Shown: piece after piece, positions 1 through 7,681 of the stretch
Layout of the letters: each line of letters opens with the position of its first letter
Position numbering within the stretch: position 1 is the first letter of the stretch
NCBI GenBank assembly: GCA_014383445.1
Contig: JACNHV010000193.1
Location: 1 to 38,871 of the forward strand
DNA: 38,871 nucleotides
DNA from: Candidatus Desulfobacula maris
GTDB lineage: Bacteria; Desulfobacterota; Desulfobacteria; Desulfobacterales; Desulfobacteraceae
Reading direction: 5' to 3'
Made by a program: the position numbers and the translations under genes
The notes under the pieces: model-generated
The model's input: the letters and a program-made list of their open reading frames with translations, nothing else
What the model was told of the DNA's origin: nothing
The model's database searches: none

Positions 1-180
1 AGGCAGATTATAAAAGAGCTTAAAAAAGCGGGATTTGTATTGGTTAAAGTATCTGGTGATCATCACAAATTCAAGCATGAAAATGGCAAGATAGTAATTG
101 TTCCCCATCCCCAAAAAGATCTGCCTATTGGGACAGCCAGGAATATTTATCAAATGGCAGGATTGAAATGGAGAAAGTAA
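1..180 (+). CDS. hicA: HicA-type mRNA interferase toxin (5' end cut by window)
   Basis: The reading frame is open from base 1 to the TAA at 178-180 and gives the last 59 residues of a HicA toxin; only the first few residues are missing. HicA proteins are small dsRBD-like ribonucleases that cleave mRNA. The diagnostic segment is visible: a lysine-rich helix, GFVLVKVSGDHHKF with the family's conserved catalytic histidine region, a strand ending in VPHP, and a C-terminal helix with IGTARNIYQMAG, as in typical HicA proteins of about 60-80 residues. One base separates the stop from the ATG of the downstream hicB, the usual toxin-antitoxin order. The promoter lies outside the window. Confidence 0.9.
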   Translation, partial: RQIIKELKKAGFVLVKVSGDHHKFKHENGKIVIVPHPQKDLPIGTARNIYQMAGLKWRK

Positions 181-181
181 A

Positions 182-673
182 ATGAAATATCCGGTAATTA
201 TTCATAAAGACGAGGATACAGGGTACGGGGTGACCATTCCTGATATACCAGGATGTTTTGCCTATGGCGATACCCAGGAGGAAGCCATTCTCAATATACA
301 AGAAGCGGTAGAATTATATTATCACGGAGAAGATATATCTGACCCCCCAGCTCCTTCTCAAATGGAAGATCTTTTAAATTCTGATCTGTATACCAGAGAC
401 AGCTTTTTGTATCTTGCTGATATTGATTTCGCCTTCATAGCCCCCAAAACACAGAGGATCAATATCACGGTGCCTGAGTATAAACTTATCAGGATTGACA
501 GGGCTGTAAAAGCCAGGGGGATTTCCAGGTCTGCTTTTTTTGTGGATTCTGCTGAACAATACATCAGAAATTTGGGTGTCTCGAAAACAATTGGAAGAGG
601 GCAAAAAAAGAGTGTGCTCTCACATCAGACTCAACAGCGTTCAGACAGATCCGGCGAGCACTTTACAGATTAA
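182..673 (+). CDS. hicB: HicB-type antitoxin with C-terminal ribbon-helix-helix domain
   Basis: The 163-residue protein starts one base after the hicA stop. Residues about 1-50 form the partly degraded RNase-H-like HicB fold: YPVIIHKDEDTGYGVTIPD, then PGCFAYGDTQEEA and a helix with IQEAVELY, all family hallmarks. Residues about 95-130 (INITVPEYKLIRIDRAVK, then GISRSAFF) look like a ribbon-helix-helix DNA-binding domain. HicB proteins of this type neutralise HicA and repress their own operon. The tail after about residue 135 is polar and looks unstructured. HicAB pairs are frequent on mobile or accessory DNA, which fits the decayed genes that follow. Confidence 0.9.
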   Translation: MKYPVIIHKDEDTGYGVTIPDIPGCFAYGDTQEEAILNIQEAVELYYHGEDISDPPAPSQMEDLLNSDLYTRDSFLYLADIDFAFIAPKTQRINITVPEYKLIRIDRAVKARGISRSAFFVDSAEQYIRNLGVSKTIGRGQKKSVLSHQTQQRSDRSGEHFTD

Positions 674-1306
674 AATAAGCCAAAAGACAGGAATTTAAAT
701 GGCGTGATTAAATCACTTTTGAATTGCACTTACAGGGAAAATTCACAGTATTCTGGAATTCGGAAATCACCAGACACCATAGGCTAAATGAGGAATCGGG
801 ACTTCCGAATGGTGGCAATGCTGTAAAAAAATCAGCAAATCAGATGTATCTTTTTGGAGATAAATGGCAAGCCCCGTGGAGATTGACAACATTATCTTTA
901 ATATTTTTCACTGAGGACTTTATCAAAAACTAAATCTCCCAAATGCAGGCTATAGAAGCCCAGACTATTAAAAGTCCGGGGATTATTAAATTGTAGCCAA
1001 AACTTTTTGCGATGGCGGGAACTTCATCCATCGATAGCGATCATGACTAATTATCCTTAACCATTAGTCCTTGATTAGGGAAAAATCCTTTGTCTGGGTT
1101 AAACAGGTCACCCAATGGGTGACCAATTGCTCCAAATTGCGATACCAGACAATTCGTGCAATGCCCCAACAATTTGCAGTCCTTTCTCCATGAAGAAGAA
1201 TCATAATTCCAAATCCCTTGCCATTTTTCAGATTGTATTATATCCGATACGCTGTTCTGATCGATGGTGTAAACAAAAATTGATATTGCGTTTGTTATAA
1301 AAAAAT
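674..1306. other. 633-base region without a convincing gene
   Basis: No reading frame on either strand has family motifs, a good ribosome-binding site and sensible composition. A minus-strand frame of 89 codons (1047-1316) and a plus-strand frame of 69 codons starting at TTG (724-933) are open, but neither resembles a family I recognise. A short palindrome, gtgat-taa-atcac, followed by TTTT lies just after hicB near 703-720 and could be a weak terminator. A stronger inverted repeat is listed at 1106-1124. The stretch may be degraded coding DNA at the edge of the island. Confidence 0.5.
1106..1124. repeat. Short perfect inverted repeat
   Basis: GGTCACCC, a 3-base AAT centre and GGGTGACC form an 8-base-pair perfect inverted repeat inside the gene-poor stretch. 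No T-run follows on either strand, so it does not look like an intrinsic terminator. It could be an operator or a remnant of a mobile element; nothing else in the sequence decides between these. Confidence 0.4.
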
Positions 1307-2014
1307 ATGATTTCATTAATCTCGCTTGGTATTTTATCCGGCCTGTTTTTCAGCACCACCTTTATCCTGAACCGGATGATGAGTCTGGAAGGCGGTCACT
1401 GGCTGTGGTCGGCCAGCCTTCGGTATGCGTTTATGATCCTGATTCTGACCGGGTTTATTTCTCTGTTTAAGGGATTGGGTACGTTGCAGGGCCTGGTCCG
1501 GGTTTTTTTGAAAAACTGGAAATTCTGGGTCTTGGCGGGCAGTATTGGATTCGGGCTGTTTTATTCGCTCATCTGCTTTAGTGCGGATCACTCGCCCGGC
1601 TGGATCATTGCGGCTACGTGGCAGTTGACCATTATTGCCTCCCTTGTGGTGCTTATGGGATTCGGGCGGTCTTTTCCCAAAAGGGCATGGCTGTTTTCCA
1701 TGGTCGTGTTTATTGGCGTGTTGCTGATCAACCTGAGTCATGCCCAGGTGTCATCCATCAGGGAACTTTTATTCGGGGGGCTGCCCGCCCTTGTTGCTGC
1801 ATTCTGCTACCCCATCGGAAACCAGCTGGTTTGGGAAGCTGTTAACGGGAACCCGTCACTTCCCAATATTAATGATCCCCTGGTGGAAAATCCGTATCAC
1901 AAGGTGCTGCTGCTGTCATGGGGGTCTGTGCCGTTCTGGCTCATACTGGTGGCTGTGGTGCGGCCGCCCATGCCGTTGGTCGGGCAGGTGTTCAACACCA
2001 TTGGCGAGGACTGA
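1307..2014 (+). pseudogene. Truncated multidrug-efflux transporter of the EmrE/DMT type
   Basis: The 235 residues contain hydrophobic helices from the first residues on, with the family-like segments LFFSTTFILNRMM, WLWSASLRY, SIGFGLFYSLICF, PGWIIAATWQLTI and GLPALVAAFCYPIGN. These match multidrug-resistance efflux transporters of the drug/metabolite transporter superfamily, usually about 300 residues long. The frame stops at VGQVFNTIGED, so roughly the last 70 residues (the final helices) are missing. There is no clear ribosome-binding site before the ATG. The gene looks GC-richer than its AT-rich flanks, which suggests acquisition followed by truncation. An active transporter is unlikely. 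I infer truncation from family length as remembered, not from an alignment. Confidence 0.65.
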
Positions 2015-2067
2015 TTCACAAAAGTTCAGACCCGATTGATGATCACACAAGGTAAATGGCAAGGATA

Positions 2068-2238
2068 TCATCGTCGATTTACAAGGTATATCCCTGTCCC
2101 CACCAGAACAAGAGCGCAAAAAAGGTATAGGGTTATCTGCTCGTTTAGAAATACGGCTCCGGCAATTACCCCGAAAATGGGCGTTAAAAAAGTGAATGAA
2201 GCAAGCCTTGATACAGCATAATTGCTGATCAAATAAAT
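2068..2238 (-). pseudogene. C-terminal remnant of an EamA-family (DMT) permease
   Basis: On the minus strand an uninterrupted frame reads ISNYAVSRLASFTFLTP, then IFGVIAGAVFLNEQITL, and ends GTGIYLVNRR before TGA at 2070-2068. This is the classic end of a 10-helix EamA permease (ASFTFLTPIFGVIAG, FLNE, final helix, VNRR). There is no start codon: an in-frame TAA at 2241-2239 lies just upstream, and the neighbouring response-regulator gene ends at 2229, so the first 80% or so of the permease is gone. It is not the missing end of the plus-strand transporter at 1307-2014, because strand and subfamily differ. The two remnants face each other tail to tail. Confidence 0.75.
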
Positions 2239-2726
2239 TTATTGATTTTATTTTTCAAAAATTGTTCTTCCTGTTCCCTCCAGTTTTGCCCCTGGAATTT
2301 CTTATCATAAAACCCGCCCAGCCTATCTAACAGCCTTTCCCACGGATTTTTTTTCTTTTCTATTGCCTCAAGTACATCGGTAACAAAGAGTTCAATATCA
2401 AGCATCTTCTCTTTGGGGGCAAAGTAGGCAGCGCCGTCTTCGATAGATCTCTTAAGGCTTTCTTCTGTTAAAGCATGGGCTGTAAGCATAAGTGCGGGAA
2501 TTCCCTGGTTGTTCGCAACCTTGAGCAGATCAAATCCCTGTACCCCCATGATATCCAGAACAGCCATGTCATAATTCTGGTGTTCCAGCATCTGTCTACC
2601 CTCTTCAAAAGAGGATGCTGTATCTATTTTACACAAACTTAAAAGTTCAATTAAAGATTCAAGCACATCCGGTTCATCATCCACGATGAGAATTTTTTTC
2701 CCTTCAAGTAACTTTTTTGATTTCAC
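2229..2726 (-). CDS. Response regulator (receiver domain plus short C-terminal tail)
   Basis: The 165-residue protein starts at GTG (2726), preceded by AAGGAG at a good distance. Residues about 10-125 are a complete CheY-like receiver: the acidic pair in LIVDDEP (Asp16-Asp17), phospho-acceptor Asp58 in AVLDIMG, Thr82 in LTAH and Lys105 in PKEK. The last 40 residues are charged and helical, with no recognisable DNA-binding or enzymatic domain, so output is probably by protein contact. It lies 115 bases downstream of dctM on the same strand. No histidine kinase is in the window, so its partner is elsewhere. It could be co-transcribed with the TRAP genes or use its own promoter in the AT-rich gap. 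Confidence 0.85.
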   Translation of the reverse strand: MKSKKLLEGKKILIVDDEPDVLESLIELLSLCKIDTASSFEEGRQMLEHQNYDMAVLDIMGVQGFDLLKVANNQGIPALMLTAHALTEESLKRSIEDGAAYFAPKEKMLDIELFVTDVLEAIEKKKNPWERLLDRLGGFYDKKFQGQNWREQEEQFLKNKINKFI

Positions 2727-2841
2727 TGGGTATCTCCTTCTTATAGTGAAAAATTATAATTTTATAGTATAAGAAATTTATTCACTATTTAAAAGTGCAA
2801 AATCATAAATGCACTGGGATTAAAATATTATTTGTGCAACT

Positions 2842-4158
2842 TTAATCTGCCAGTTTCATCATTAACTCGGGAAGCCACAAAGCAATCTGGGGAAACAACA
2901 TGAGCAGACCCATGCCGACAACGAGAATCCCAATAAACGGCATAACAGACTTGTAAATATCAGCAGTGGATATTTCCGGCGGTGCAACGGATTTGAGATA
3001 AAACAGCTGATATCCGAAAGGTGGAGTAACATACCCCATTTGCATATTGATTACAAAAAGAATTCCAAACCATACCGGATCAAACCCCAGACTCTTAACA
3101 ATGGGAAAACAGATGGGGGCAAGAATAAAAATGATTGCAAAAGGATCAACAAACATTCCCATTAAAAAGGACAATCCCATCATTGACAGGAGGACAAGCC
3201 AGCGGTTCATCCCCGCTCCCATCACCAGATCACCCAGAAAGATGGACCCTCCGGCCCTTGCATATACGGCACTGAAAAACATGGCCCCGTAAAAAATCCA
3301 CATGGTCAGACCGGTAATCCTGAAAGTCTCCACAGTGACTTCTTTTATCAGTTTCCAGTTAAAGCGTTTATGAATTGCAACAGAAATTAGAACCGCCACC
3401 ACACCAAGCGCACCTGCTTCGGTGGGCGTTGCAATGCCGAAAAAAATGGATCCAAGAACCGACATTACAATCAATAAAGGAAGGATGACCATTTTAAGAG
3501 ACGCAAATTTCTCCTTAAGGGTAAATTTCTCAGGGTGAGCCGGGCATAAGTTGGGGTTTATCCATCCCCTTATACCGATATAGGCGATAAAAAGGCCGGC
3601 AAGAAGGATCCCCGGTCCGATCCCGGCCATGAATAACTTGCCCACGGAGATATTACCTACCATGGCCAGCAAAATACTGATAATACTGGGCGGGATCAAT
3701 ATCCCAAGGGTCCCTGGGCCGGCTATGGATCCCAGTGCAATTCCCTTGTCATAGCCCCGTTTGAGCATGGCCGGAAGGGCTACGACTCCCATGGTCAGTG
3801 TTGCAGCAGCACTTACACCTGTCATTGCTGCAAAAAGTACACAGATAACAACCACGCCCATGGCAATGCCGCCTCTTAATGAACCCGACCAACGGTGTAT
3901 GGTCTCAAAAAGGGCTTCGGCAATACCGGACTTTTCCATCAAAAGTCCCATGGCCATAAAAAGCGGGATCGCCACAAGCACAATGCTCCACATGCAGCCA
4001 AATGTGTTGTAAACAACCATCATCAAACTGTTGGGACCCCACAGGATAAAAGAAACCAGGACCGAAACCCCCCCTAAACTCCAGGCAAGTGGTATTCCCA
4101 ATAGCAGACAAACAATAAGACCACCAAACATTATCAAAGTTACTAATTCAATACTCAT
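2842..4158 (-). CDS. dctM: TRAP transporter large membrane subunit (DctM), system 1
   Basis: A 438-residue, very hydrophobic protein with about 12 membrane segments, the expected length for DctM (about 430). Family hallmarks include the N-terminal LLLGIPLAWSLGGVSV, VAIPLFMAMGLLMEKSG, AMTGVSAAATLTMG, GSIAGPGTLGILIPPS and FFGIATPTEAGALG, and near the end MGYVTPPFGYQLFYLKS. DctM is the ion-coupled (usually Na+) transport channel of tripartite ATP-independent periplasmic transporters. It overlaps the end of the upstream dctQ by 11 bases, indicating translational coupling. Its closest match in the window is the system 2 DctM at 35929-37236, which has the same motifs, so the two transporters are likely paralogous. 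The substrate cannot be read from this subunit. Confidence 0.95.
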   Translation of the reverse strand: MSIELVTLIMFGGLIVCLLLGIPLAWSLGGVSVLVSFILWGPNSLMMVVYNTFGCMWSIVLVAIPLFMAMGLLMEKSGIAEALFETIHRWSGSLRGGIAMGVVVICVLFAAMTGVSAAATLTMGVVALPAMLKRGYDKGIALGSIAGPGTLGILIPPSIISILLAMVGNISVGKLFMAGIGPGILLAGLFIAYIGIRGWINPNLCPAHPEKFTLKEKFASLKMVILPLLIVMSVLGSIFFGIATPTEAGALGVVAVLISVAIHKRFNWKLIKEVTVETFRITGLTMWIFYGAMFFSAVYARAGGSIFLGDLVMGAGMNRWLVLLSMMGLSFLMGMFVDPFAIIFILAPICFPIVKSLGFDPVWFGILFVINMQMGYVTPPFGYQLFYLKSVAPPEISTADIYKSVMPFIGILVVGMGLLMLFPQIALWLPELMMKLAD

Positions 4159-4663
4159 ACTTTTTCCCTGTAATAACGATGTAAAAACTGCGCCATAAAT
4201 TCGCCAGTTCCTGGAGTATGATCAATAAAGCCCCTATGGGAATCATCATTTTAATCGGGTAAAGGGGAGCACGAAACGGTGTATTGCACGGTTCCAGCCT
4301 CATCATGGACGACCAGGCATAACGGGACCCGTACCATAACAATGCGCCGCAGAAAAAAAAGAAAAACACAAACCCGATAATATCCAGCACCGCCTGTGTC
4401 CGCATGGAAAAGCGAGTGTAAATCAAGTCCATGGAGATATGGTCCCTGTTAAGGCTTACATATGCCCCGCATATAAAATAATAAATTGCAAAGATACGCT
4501 GAGTTGTCCCGTGGGCCCAAATGGTAGGGGCATCAAAAAAATGTCTTGCCACGATTTCATATACCAGTACCGCCACACCGGGCCATAATAGGTAAGCAAA
4601 GATTACCCCCGACCACTTACTGATGCCATCAATGATTTTAAACAAGCGTTTCATTATTCCCAT
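4148..4663 (-). CDS. dctQ: TRAP transporter small membrane subunit (DctQ), system 1
   Basis: A 171-residue membrane protein with four predicted helices, typical of DctQ. The N-terminal helix (ISKWSGVIFAYLLWPGVAVL), an extracytoplasmic WAHGTTQRIFA segment and the RDHISMDLIYTRFS loop are shared almost residue for residue with the system 2 copy at 35420-35932. DctQ binds DctM and helps dock the substrate-loaded DctP. The predicted start at 4663 has a weak ribosome-binding site; a second ATG three codons in (MKRLFK) aligns better with the paralogue's start and is equally possible. A strong stem-loop sits just upstream, between it and dctP. Confidence 0.92.
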   Translation of the reverse strand: MGIMKRLFKIIDGISKWSGVIFAYLLWPGVAVLVYEIVARHFFDAPTIWAHGTTQRIFAIYYFICGAYVSLNRDHISMDLIYTRFSMRTQAVLDIIGFVFFFFFCGALLWYGSRYAWSSMMRLEPCNTPFRAPLYPIKMMIPIGALLIILQELANLWRSFYIVITGKKYEY

Positions 4664-4685
4664 CTGCTTTTATATTTTATGATCG

Positions 4686-4722
4686 GACCCAGGACAGGAA
4701 CGCGCTGTCCCTGCCCTGGGTC
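4686..4722 (-). promoter_or_regulatory. Stem-loop between dctP and dctQ (system 1)
   Basis: A 13-base arm (4686-4698, starting GACCCAGG) pairs with 4710-4722 (ending CCCTGGGTC) around an 11-base loop. The single mismatch on the plus strand becomes a G-U pair in the minus-strand transcript, so the RNA stem is continuous. No strong U-run follows. Such a structure after the binding-protein gene usually stabilises its mRNA or partly attenuates read-through, which would give more DctP than membrane subunits. A comparable structure occurs at the same place in system 2. Confidence 0.6.
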
Positions 4723-4764
4723 TGGATTGTTATGAAAATAGTATAACCTTTTTGAATAAAAGAA

Positions 4765-5805
4765 CTAATCTAAAAGTCCAAGATCTGCCATGTATTTTTT
4801 GAGTATTTTTGTAGCTTCTGCAAAATCAGGGTCTTTTGCCGAATACTTGTCAAGAACGGCCAATGAGTGTTTTCTCATTACCTGTTGATCTGCTTCAGAC
4901 AACTTTGTAAAGGTGAAACCTTTTTTAGCGAGCTGTTCCCTGTACTGGACATCATGCACAAAATAGGAGCCTGTGAATATGTCTGAGGCATAGGAAGTGC
5001 TCTGGATGAGAAGCTGCTGCAGATCTTCGGGAAGGGATTTCCAGGCATCCATGTTTACATGCAAACTCCAGGCATCCACCGGAGTTATAGGAGTTTCTAA
5101 AAGATACTTTGTGGGTTCATGAAACCCGGAATCAGCCTGGCTGCTTAAAGGCCCGGCAATGACACCGTCGATCACACCTTTTTCCAATGATCCGTAAATC
5201 TCTCCCCAGGGGAAATAGACTGCAGATGCACCCGCCTCTGCTGCCACTTCGGCATAAACGCCTGTAGCTCTCAGTTTCTTGCCCTTGAAGTCTACAGCGG
5301 TATTAAGTGGGAACTTGCTTAACAGGACAGCGTTATTTGAAGGAACAGCACCGACGTAGAAAATATTATGCTTTGCATAGGCCTTTCGAACAATATCTTT
5401 AAGTCCCAGCTCATGATAAAGGACCTTGAAATTCTCCAGGGTCGGTAAGGTAAAAGGCGGGAGGCCGCTGGCATAAATCGCCATGGGCAGCTTGCCTATC
5501 CAATATGGACCATAGCTGAAATCTATCTTCAGCGTTCCTGTGGAAACAGCATCAAATGTTTCCATTACCGGCATGATTTCCCCACCGGCCATGGGGGTGA
5601 TGACAAGCCTTCCCCCGCTTGCTGTCTTAAGATCGGCACACCACTTTTCAAGGATCTTCCAATCCCAGGTTCCTCGGTAAAGCGGATAGGTCATATCCCA
5701 CTTGTATACCTTGTCTTTGTCACTGGCCTCAACAGTGTTAAATCCAGTAGTTAAGAAGACAACCATTACGGAAAACAATAAAGCAATTGTACAAAATTTC
5801 TTCAT
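4765..5805 (-). CDS. dctP: TRAP transporter substrate-binding protein (DctP), system 1
   Basis: A 346-residue periplasmic protein. Residues 1-27 form a Sec signal peptide (MKKFCTIALLF and a hydrophobic stretch, with likely cleavage after VEA). The mature part has the DctP fold signatures GRLVITPMAGGEI, IDFSYGPYWIGKLP, FKGKKLRATG and GEIYGSLEKGVIDG. The latter two surround the family's conserved arginine that normally binds a carboxylate of the ligand, so the substrate is probably an organic acid. The start has GGGAG upstream of ATG. It shares clear similarity with the system 2 DctP (34298-35344) but differs in the pocket segments, suggesting related rather than identical ligands. Confidence 0.94.
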   Translation of the reverse strand: MKKFCTIALLFSVMVVFLTTGFNTVEASDKDKVYKWDMTYPLYRGTWDWKILEKWCADLKTASGGRLVITPMAGGEIMPVMETFDAVSTGTLKIDFSYGPYWIGKLPMAIYASGLPPFTLPTLENFKVLYHELGLKDIVRKAYAKHNIFYVGAVPSNNAVLLSKFPLNTAVDFKGKKLRATGVYAEVAAEAGASAVYFPWGEIYGSLEKGVIDGVIAGPLSSQADSGFHEPTKYLLETPITPVDAWSLHVNMDAWKSLPEDLQQLLIQSTSYASDIFTGSYFVHDVQYREQLAKKGFTFTKLSEADQQVMRKHSLAVLDKYSAKDPDFAEATKILKKYMADLGLLD

Positions 5806-5924
5806 TTTAAGCTCCCTTTAATTAATATTGATTATGTTTGAACTTCCCCCTGACTCTAAAGTATTACAAAAAATATAAAAAACAGATTAAAACAGCTGTT
5901 CTCCATTCCATTTCTTAGTTTGGA

Positions 5925-7367
5925 TTAACCATCAGCATTTTCTACGATTTCCTGGATTTTTCTTTGGACATCCGGTTCAAGAGGCTTTGGCCTGTGTGTT
6001 GCCAGAATTTGCTTTAACCTGTCCTTTGCTTTTGCCTGAATATCCTTGGATCCTTCTTGCTCCCATGCTTCTCTTCTTATCCTGGTTCCCAGAGTCGCAT
6101 CCCATTGTTCACCCTTGAAATGTTTCATGGTATGGGGATGGGAGAGAAATTCTCCGCCTGCACCGACCTGTCTGATAACATCAAGGGCCAGGGTCTCCTG
6201 GTTGACCTCGATACCCTTTAACAGCCGGTTGATAAAACTGCATATTTCATTACCGATAATTGCCTGTTCAGGATATGAGGTTTCCGTGTTTTCAAGGGCT
6301 GAGGAGGTCGCTTCGATAACAATGTCAGTGCCGGACAATGCAGAAAACAAGTTTAACATGCCTGTCTCATATCCCACCTGGGCATCCAAAGCATTGGACC
6401 GTGTTGTGGATCCATGGACTGCATGGGGAACACCGTATCCTTGAAGCATCTGGGCAAGTGCACTGGCCATTAATGCTGTTTCCGGTGAGGCAAATGTAAA
6501 ATCGCCAGACCTCATATCCGAAGACCCTGCATACCCCATCAGCCTGACAGGTGCACCCGGGTTGACGAGCTGGGTTAATACCAGTCCTGATAAAAGCTCT
6601 GCCACTGAAAGTGCCAGGGTGCCGGCAAGGGTCACCGGAGCTGATGTGCCTGCTCCTGGTATCGTATAGATCTGGAAAGGGATGTTGGAACGGCACATTT
6701 CCATCAAACAATCAATTCGAGCAGGTTCAAATACAAAGGGACTTATCATACCGAAGCTACAGGTGAACATAGGTCTTGCCTTTAACGCTTCGCGGCTTCC
6801 GGCAATGGCGATTCCCATCTGAATAAGATCCCTTGCGCCGGCGCCATCATAGGCGGTTGCAATAACGGGCTTCAGCGTGTTGCTTAGCAGGGCCTGGGAT
6901 ATATGTCGGTCCAGTGATTTTTCAGGGACATCCTGAGGATAAATTTCAGGGTAAATCATATGGGAGTTCTCAAGGGCATCATGGATTAAAACATTGTTTT
7001 CCAGATCCTTTTTTACAGCAGGTCTTCTTTTTCCAGTCTCAATATCCATGATAAAAGTAGCGCCGTGGCCACCGCTGAAATGAACTCCATTGTAAGATTT
7101 AAGATCATATTTGAGCTCCCTTCCGCACACCGTTATAAAACGGGGAGCACTATTCAGAGCCTTTTCCACAAGCCACCTAGGAATCTGAACCATCTGTTTT
7201 TTAAAGTCCACGTCCGCACCGGCCTGCTGAAATATATTCAATGCTTCCTCATGCTGAACCTTAAGGCCTGGATCTTTCAGAATTTCCATGGCTGTCTCAT
7301 CCACCATCTGAATATCCTTTTTGCTTAGAACTTTAAGGGTCCTTCCTCCCAATGGTTTTATACCCAT
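5925..7367 (-). CDS. MttB-family (COG5598) methyltransferase-like protein, non-pyrrolysine
   Basis: A 480-residue protein of the trimethylamine-methyltransferase family with a TIM-barrel fold. Family features are the N-terminal MEILKDPGLKVQHEEAL, FSGGHGATFIMD and, near residues 300-345, FASPETALMASALAQ followed by RSNALDAQVGYETG. The frame has no internal TAG, so unlike true MttB it does not use pyrrolysine; known non-Pyl relatives such as MtgB demethylate quaternary amines like glycine betaine onto a corrinoid protein. No corrinoid protein or MtgA-like partner is in the window, so the substrate and even the methyl-transfer activity are uncertain. ATG 7367 follows AGGAG. It is the first gene behind the minus-strand sigma-54 promoter and precedes the TRAP genes, suggesting action on an imported compound. 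Confidence 0.88.
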   Translation of the reverse strand: MGIKPLGGRTLKVLSKKDIQMVDETAMEILKDPGLKVQHEEALNIFQQAGADVDFKKQMVQIPRWLVEKALNSAPRFITVCGRELKYDLKSYNGVHFSGGHGATFIMDIETGKRRPAVKKDLENNVLIHDALENSHMIYPEIYPQDVPEKSLDRHISQALLSNTLKPVIATAYDGAGARDLIQMGIAIAGSREALKARPMFTCSFGMISPFVFEPARIDCLMEMCRSNIPFQIYTIPGAGTSAPVTLAGTLALSVAELLSGLVLTQLVNPGAPVRLMGYAGSSDMRSGDFTFASPETALMASALAQMLQGYGVPHAVHGSTTRSNALDAQVGYETGMLNLFSALSGTDIVIEATSSALENTETSYPEQAIIGNEICSFINRLLKGIEVNQETLALDVIRQVGAGGEFLSHPHTMKHFKGEQWDATLGTRIRREAWEQEGSKDIQAKAKDRLKQILATHRPKPLEPDVQRKIQEIVENADG

Positions 7368-7487
7368 AATGTCATCTCCTGTTTGTTTGTATTTTAGTCC
7401 ACCGATAAAACATATTCATATAAATTCGGTTTAACGCTGTTTGTATTGTTTCGGGGAAATTAATTCTAACCGCCAGACCTAAATATA

Positions 7488-7503
7488 TGCAATTCTGATG
7501 CCA
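7488..7503 (-). promoter_or_regulatory. Sigma-54 (-24/-12) promoter for the MttB-TRAP operon
   Basis: Read on the minus strand the sequence is TGGCATCAGAATTGCA. It matches the sigma-54 consensus TGGCAYRNNNNTTGCA at every position but one, with the required 10 bases between the GG and GC cores. It lies 121 bases upstream of the ATG at 7367 in a non-coding gap, in the right orientation. Confidence 0.85.
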
Positions 7504-7617
7504 ATATCTTTGAAGATTGAAGCAGCTGTGAGATGTAGGGCTTTTCCTTTTTGGACAAGGCCTGGTAGCGAAAATTGTATATATAGTAAACAGCTTTTAA
7601 TATTACATTTAATTTTA

Positions 7618-7636
7618 GTCTAATTATTAAACAAAA
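7618..7636 (-). promoter_or_regulatory. Candidate activator-binding site (UAS) for the minus-strand sigma-54 promoter
   Basis: On the minus strand this reads TTTTGTTTAATAATTAGAC. It is identical at 17 of 19 positions to the element at 10211-10229, which lies upstream of the other sigma-54 promoter. It sits 115 bases upstream of the -24/-12 site, within the usual enhancer range. The plus-strand copy contains the complete inverted repeat TGTTTA-N5-TAAACA, of which this copy keeps one full half. Confidence 0.6.
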
Positions 7637-7681
7637 CTTAAAAAATATCCTGGATCATGCTGCTGATCAATTCAATTTAGG

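Larger units (their letters stand above)
7368..7681. other. Regulatory gap upstream of the MttB-family gene
   Basis: This 314-base AT-rich stretch contains no gene. It carries the sigma-54 promoter (7488-7503, minus) and the upstream repeat element (7618-7636), both listed separately. The transcript start predicted about 12 bases after the promoter leaves a leader of roughly 110 bases before the ATG at 7367. Confidence 0.6.

Noticed and set aside
724-933. 69-codon frame in the left gap
   Set aside because: Starts at TTG with no ribosome-binding site, no recognisable motif and no supporting neighbour.
1047-1316. 89-codon minus-strand frame in the left gap
   Set aside because: No ribosome-binding site and no family resemblance; kept only as an open frame mentioned in the gap entry.
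2068-2238. Frameshift inside the EamA remnant
   Set aside because: On a first pass I miscounted a T-run; base-by-base recounting (six T residues near 2119-2124) gives one uninterrupted frame to the TGA at 2070-2068.
5925-7367. Pyrrolysine-containing trimethylamine methyltransferase
   Set aside because: The frame is 480 codons long with no internal TAG, so it is a non-Pyl relative.
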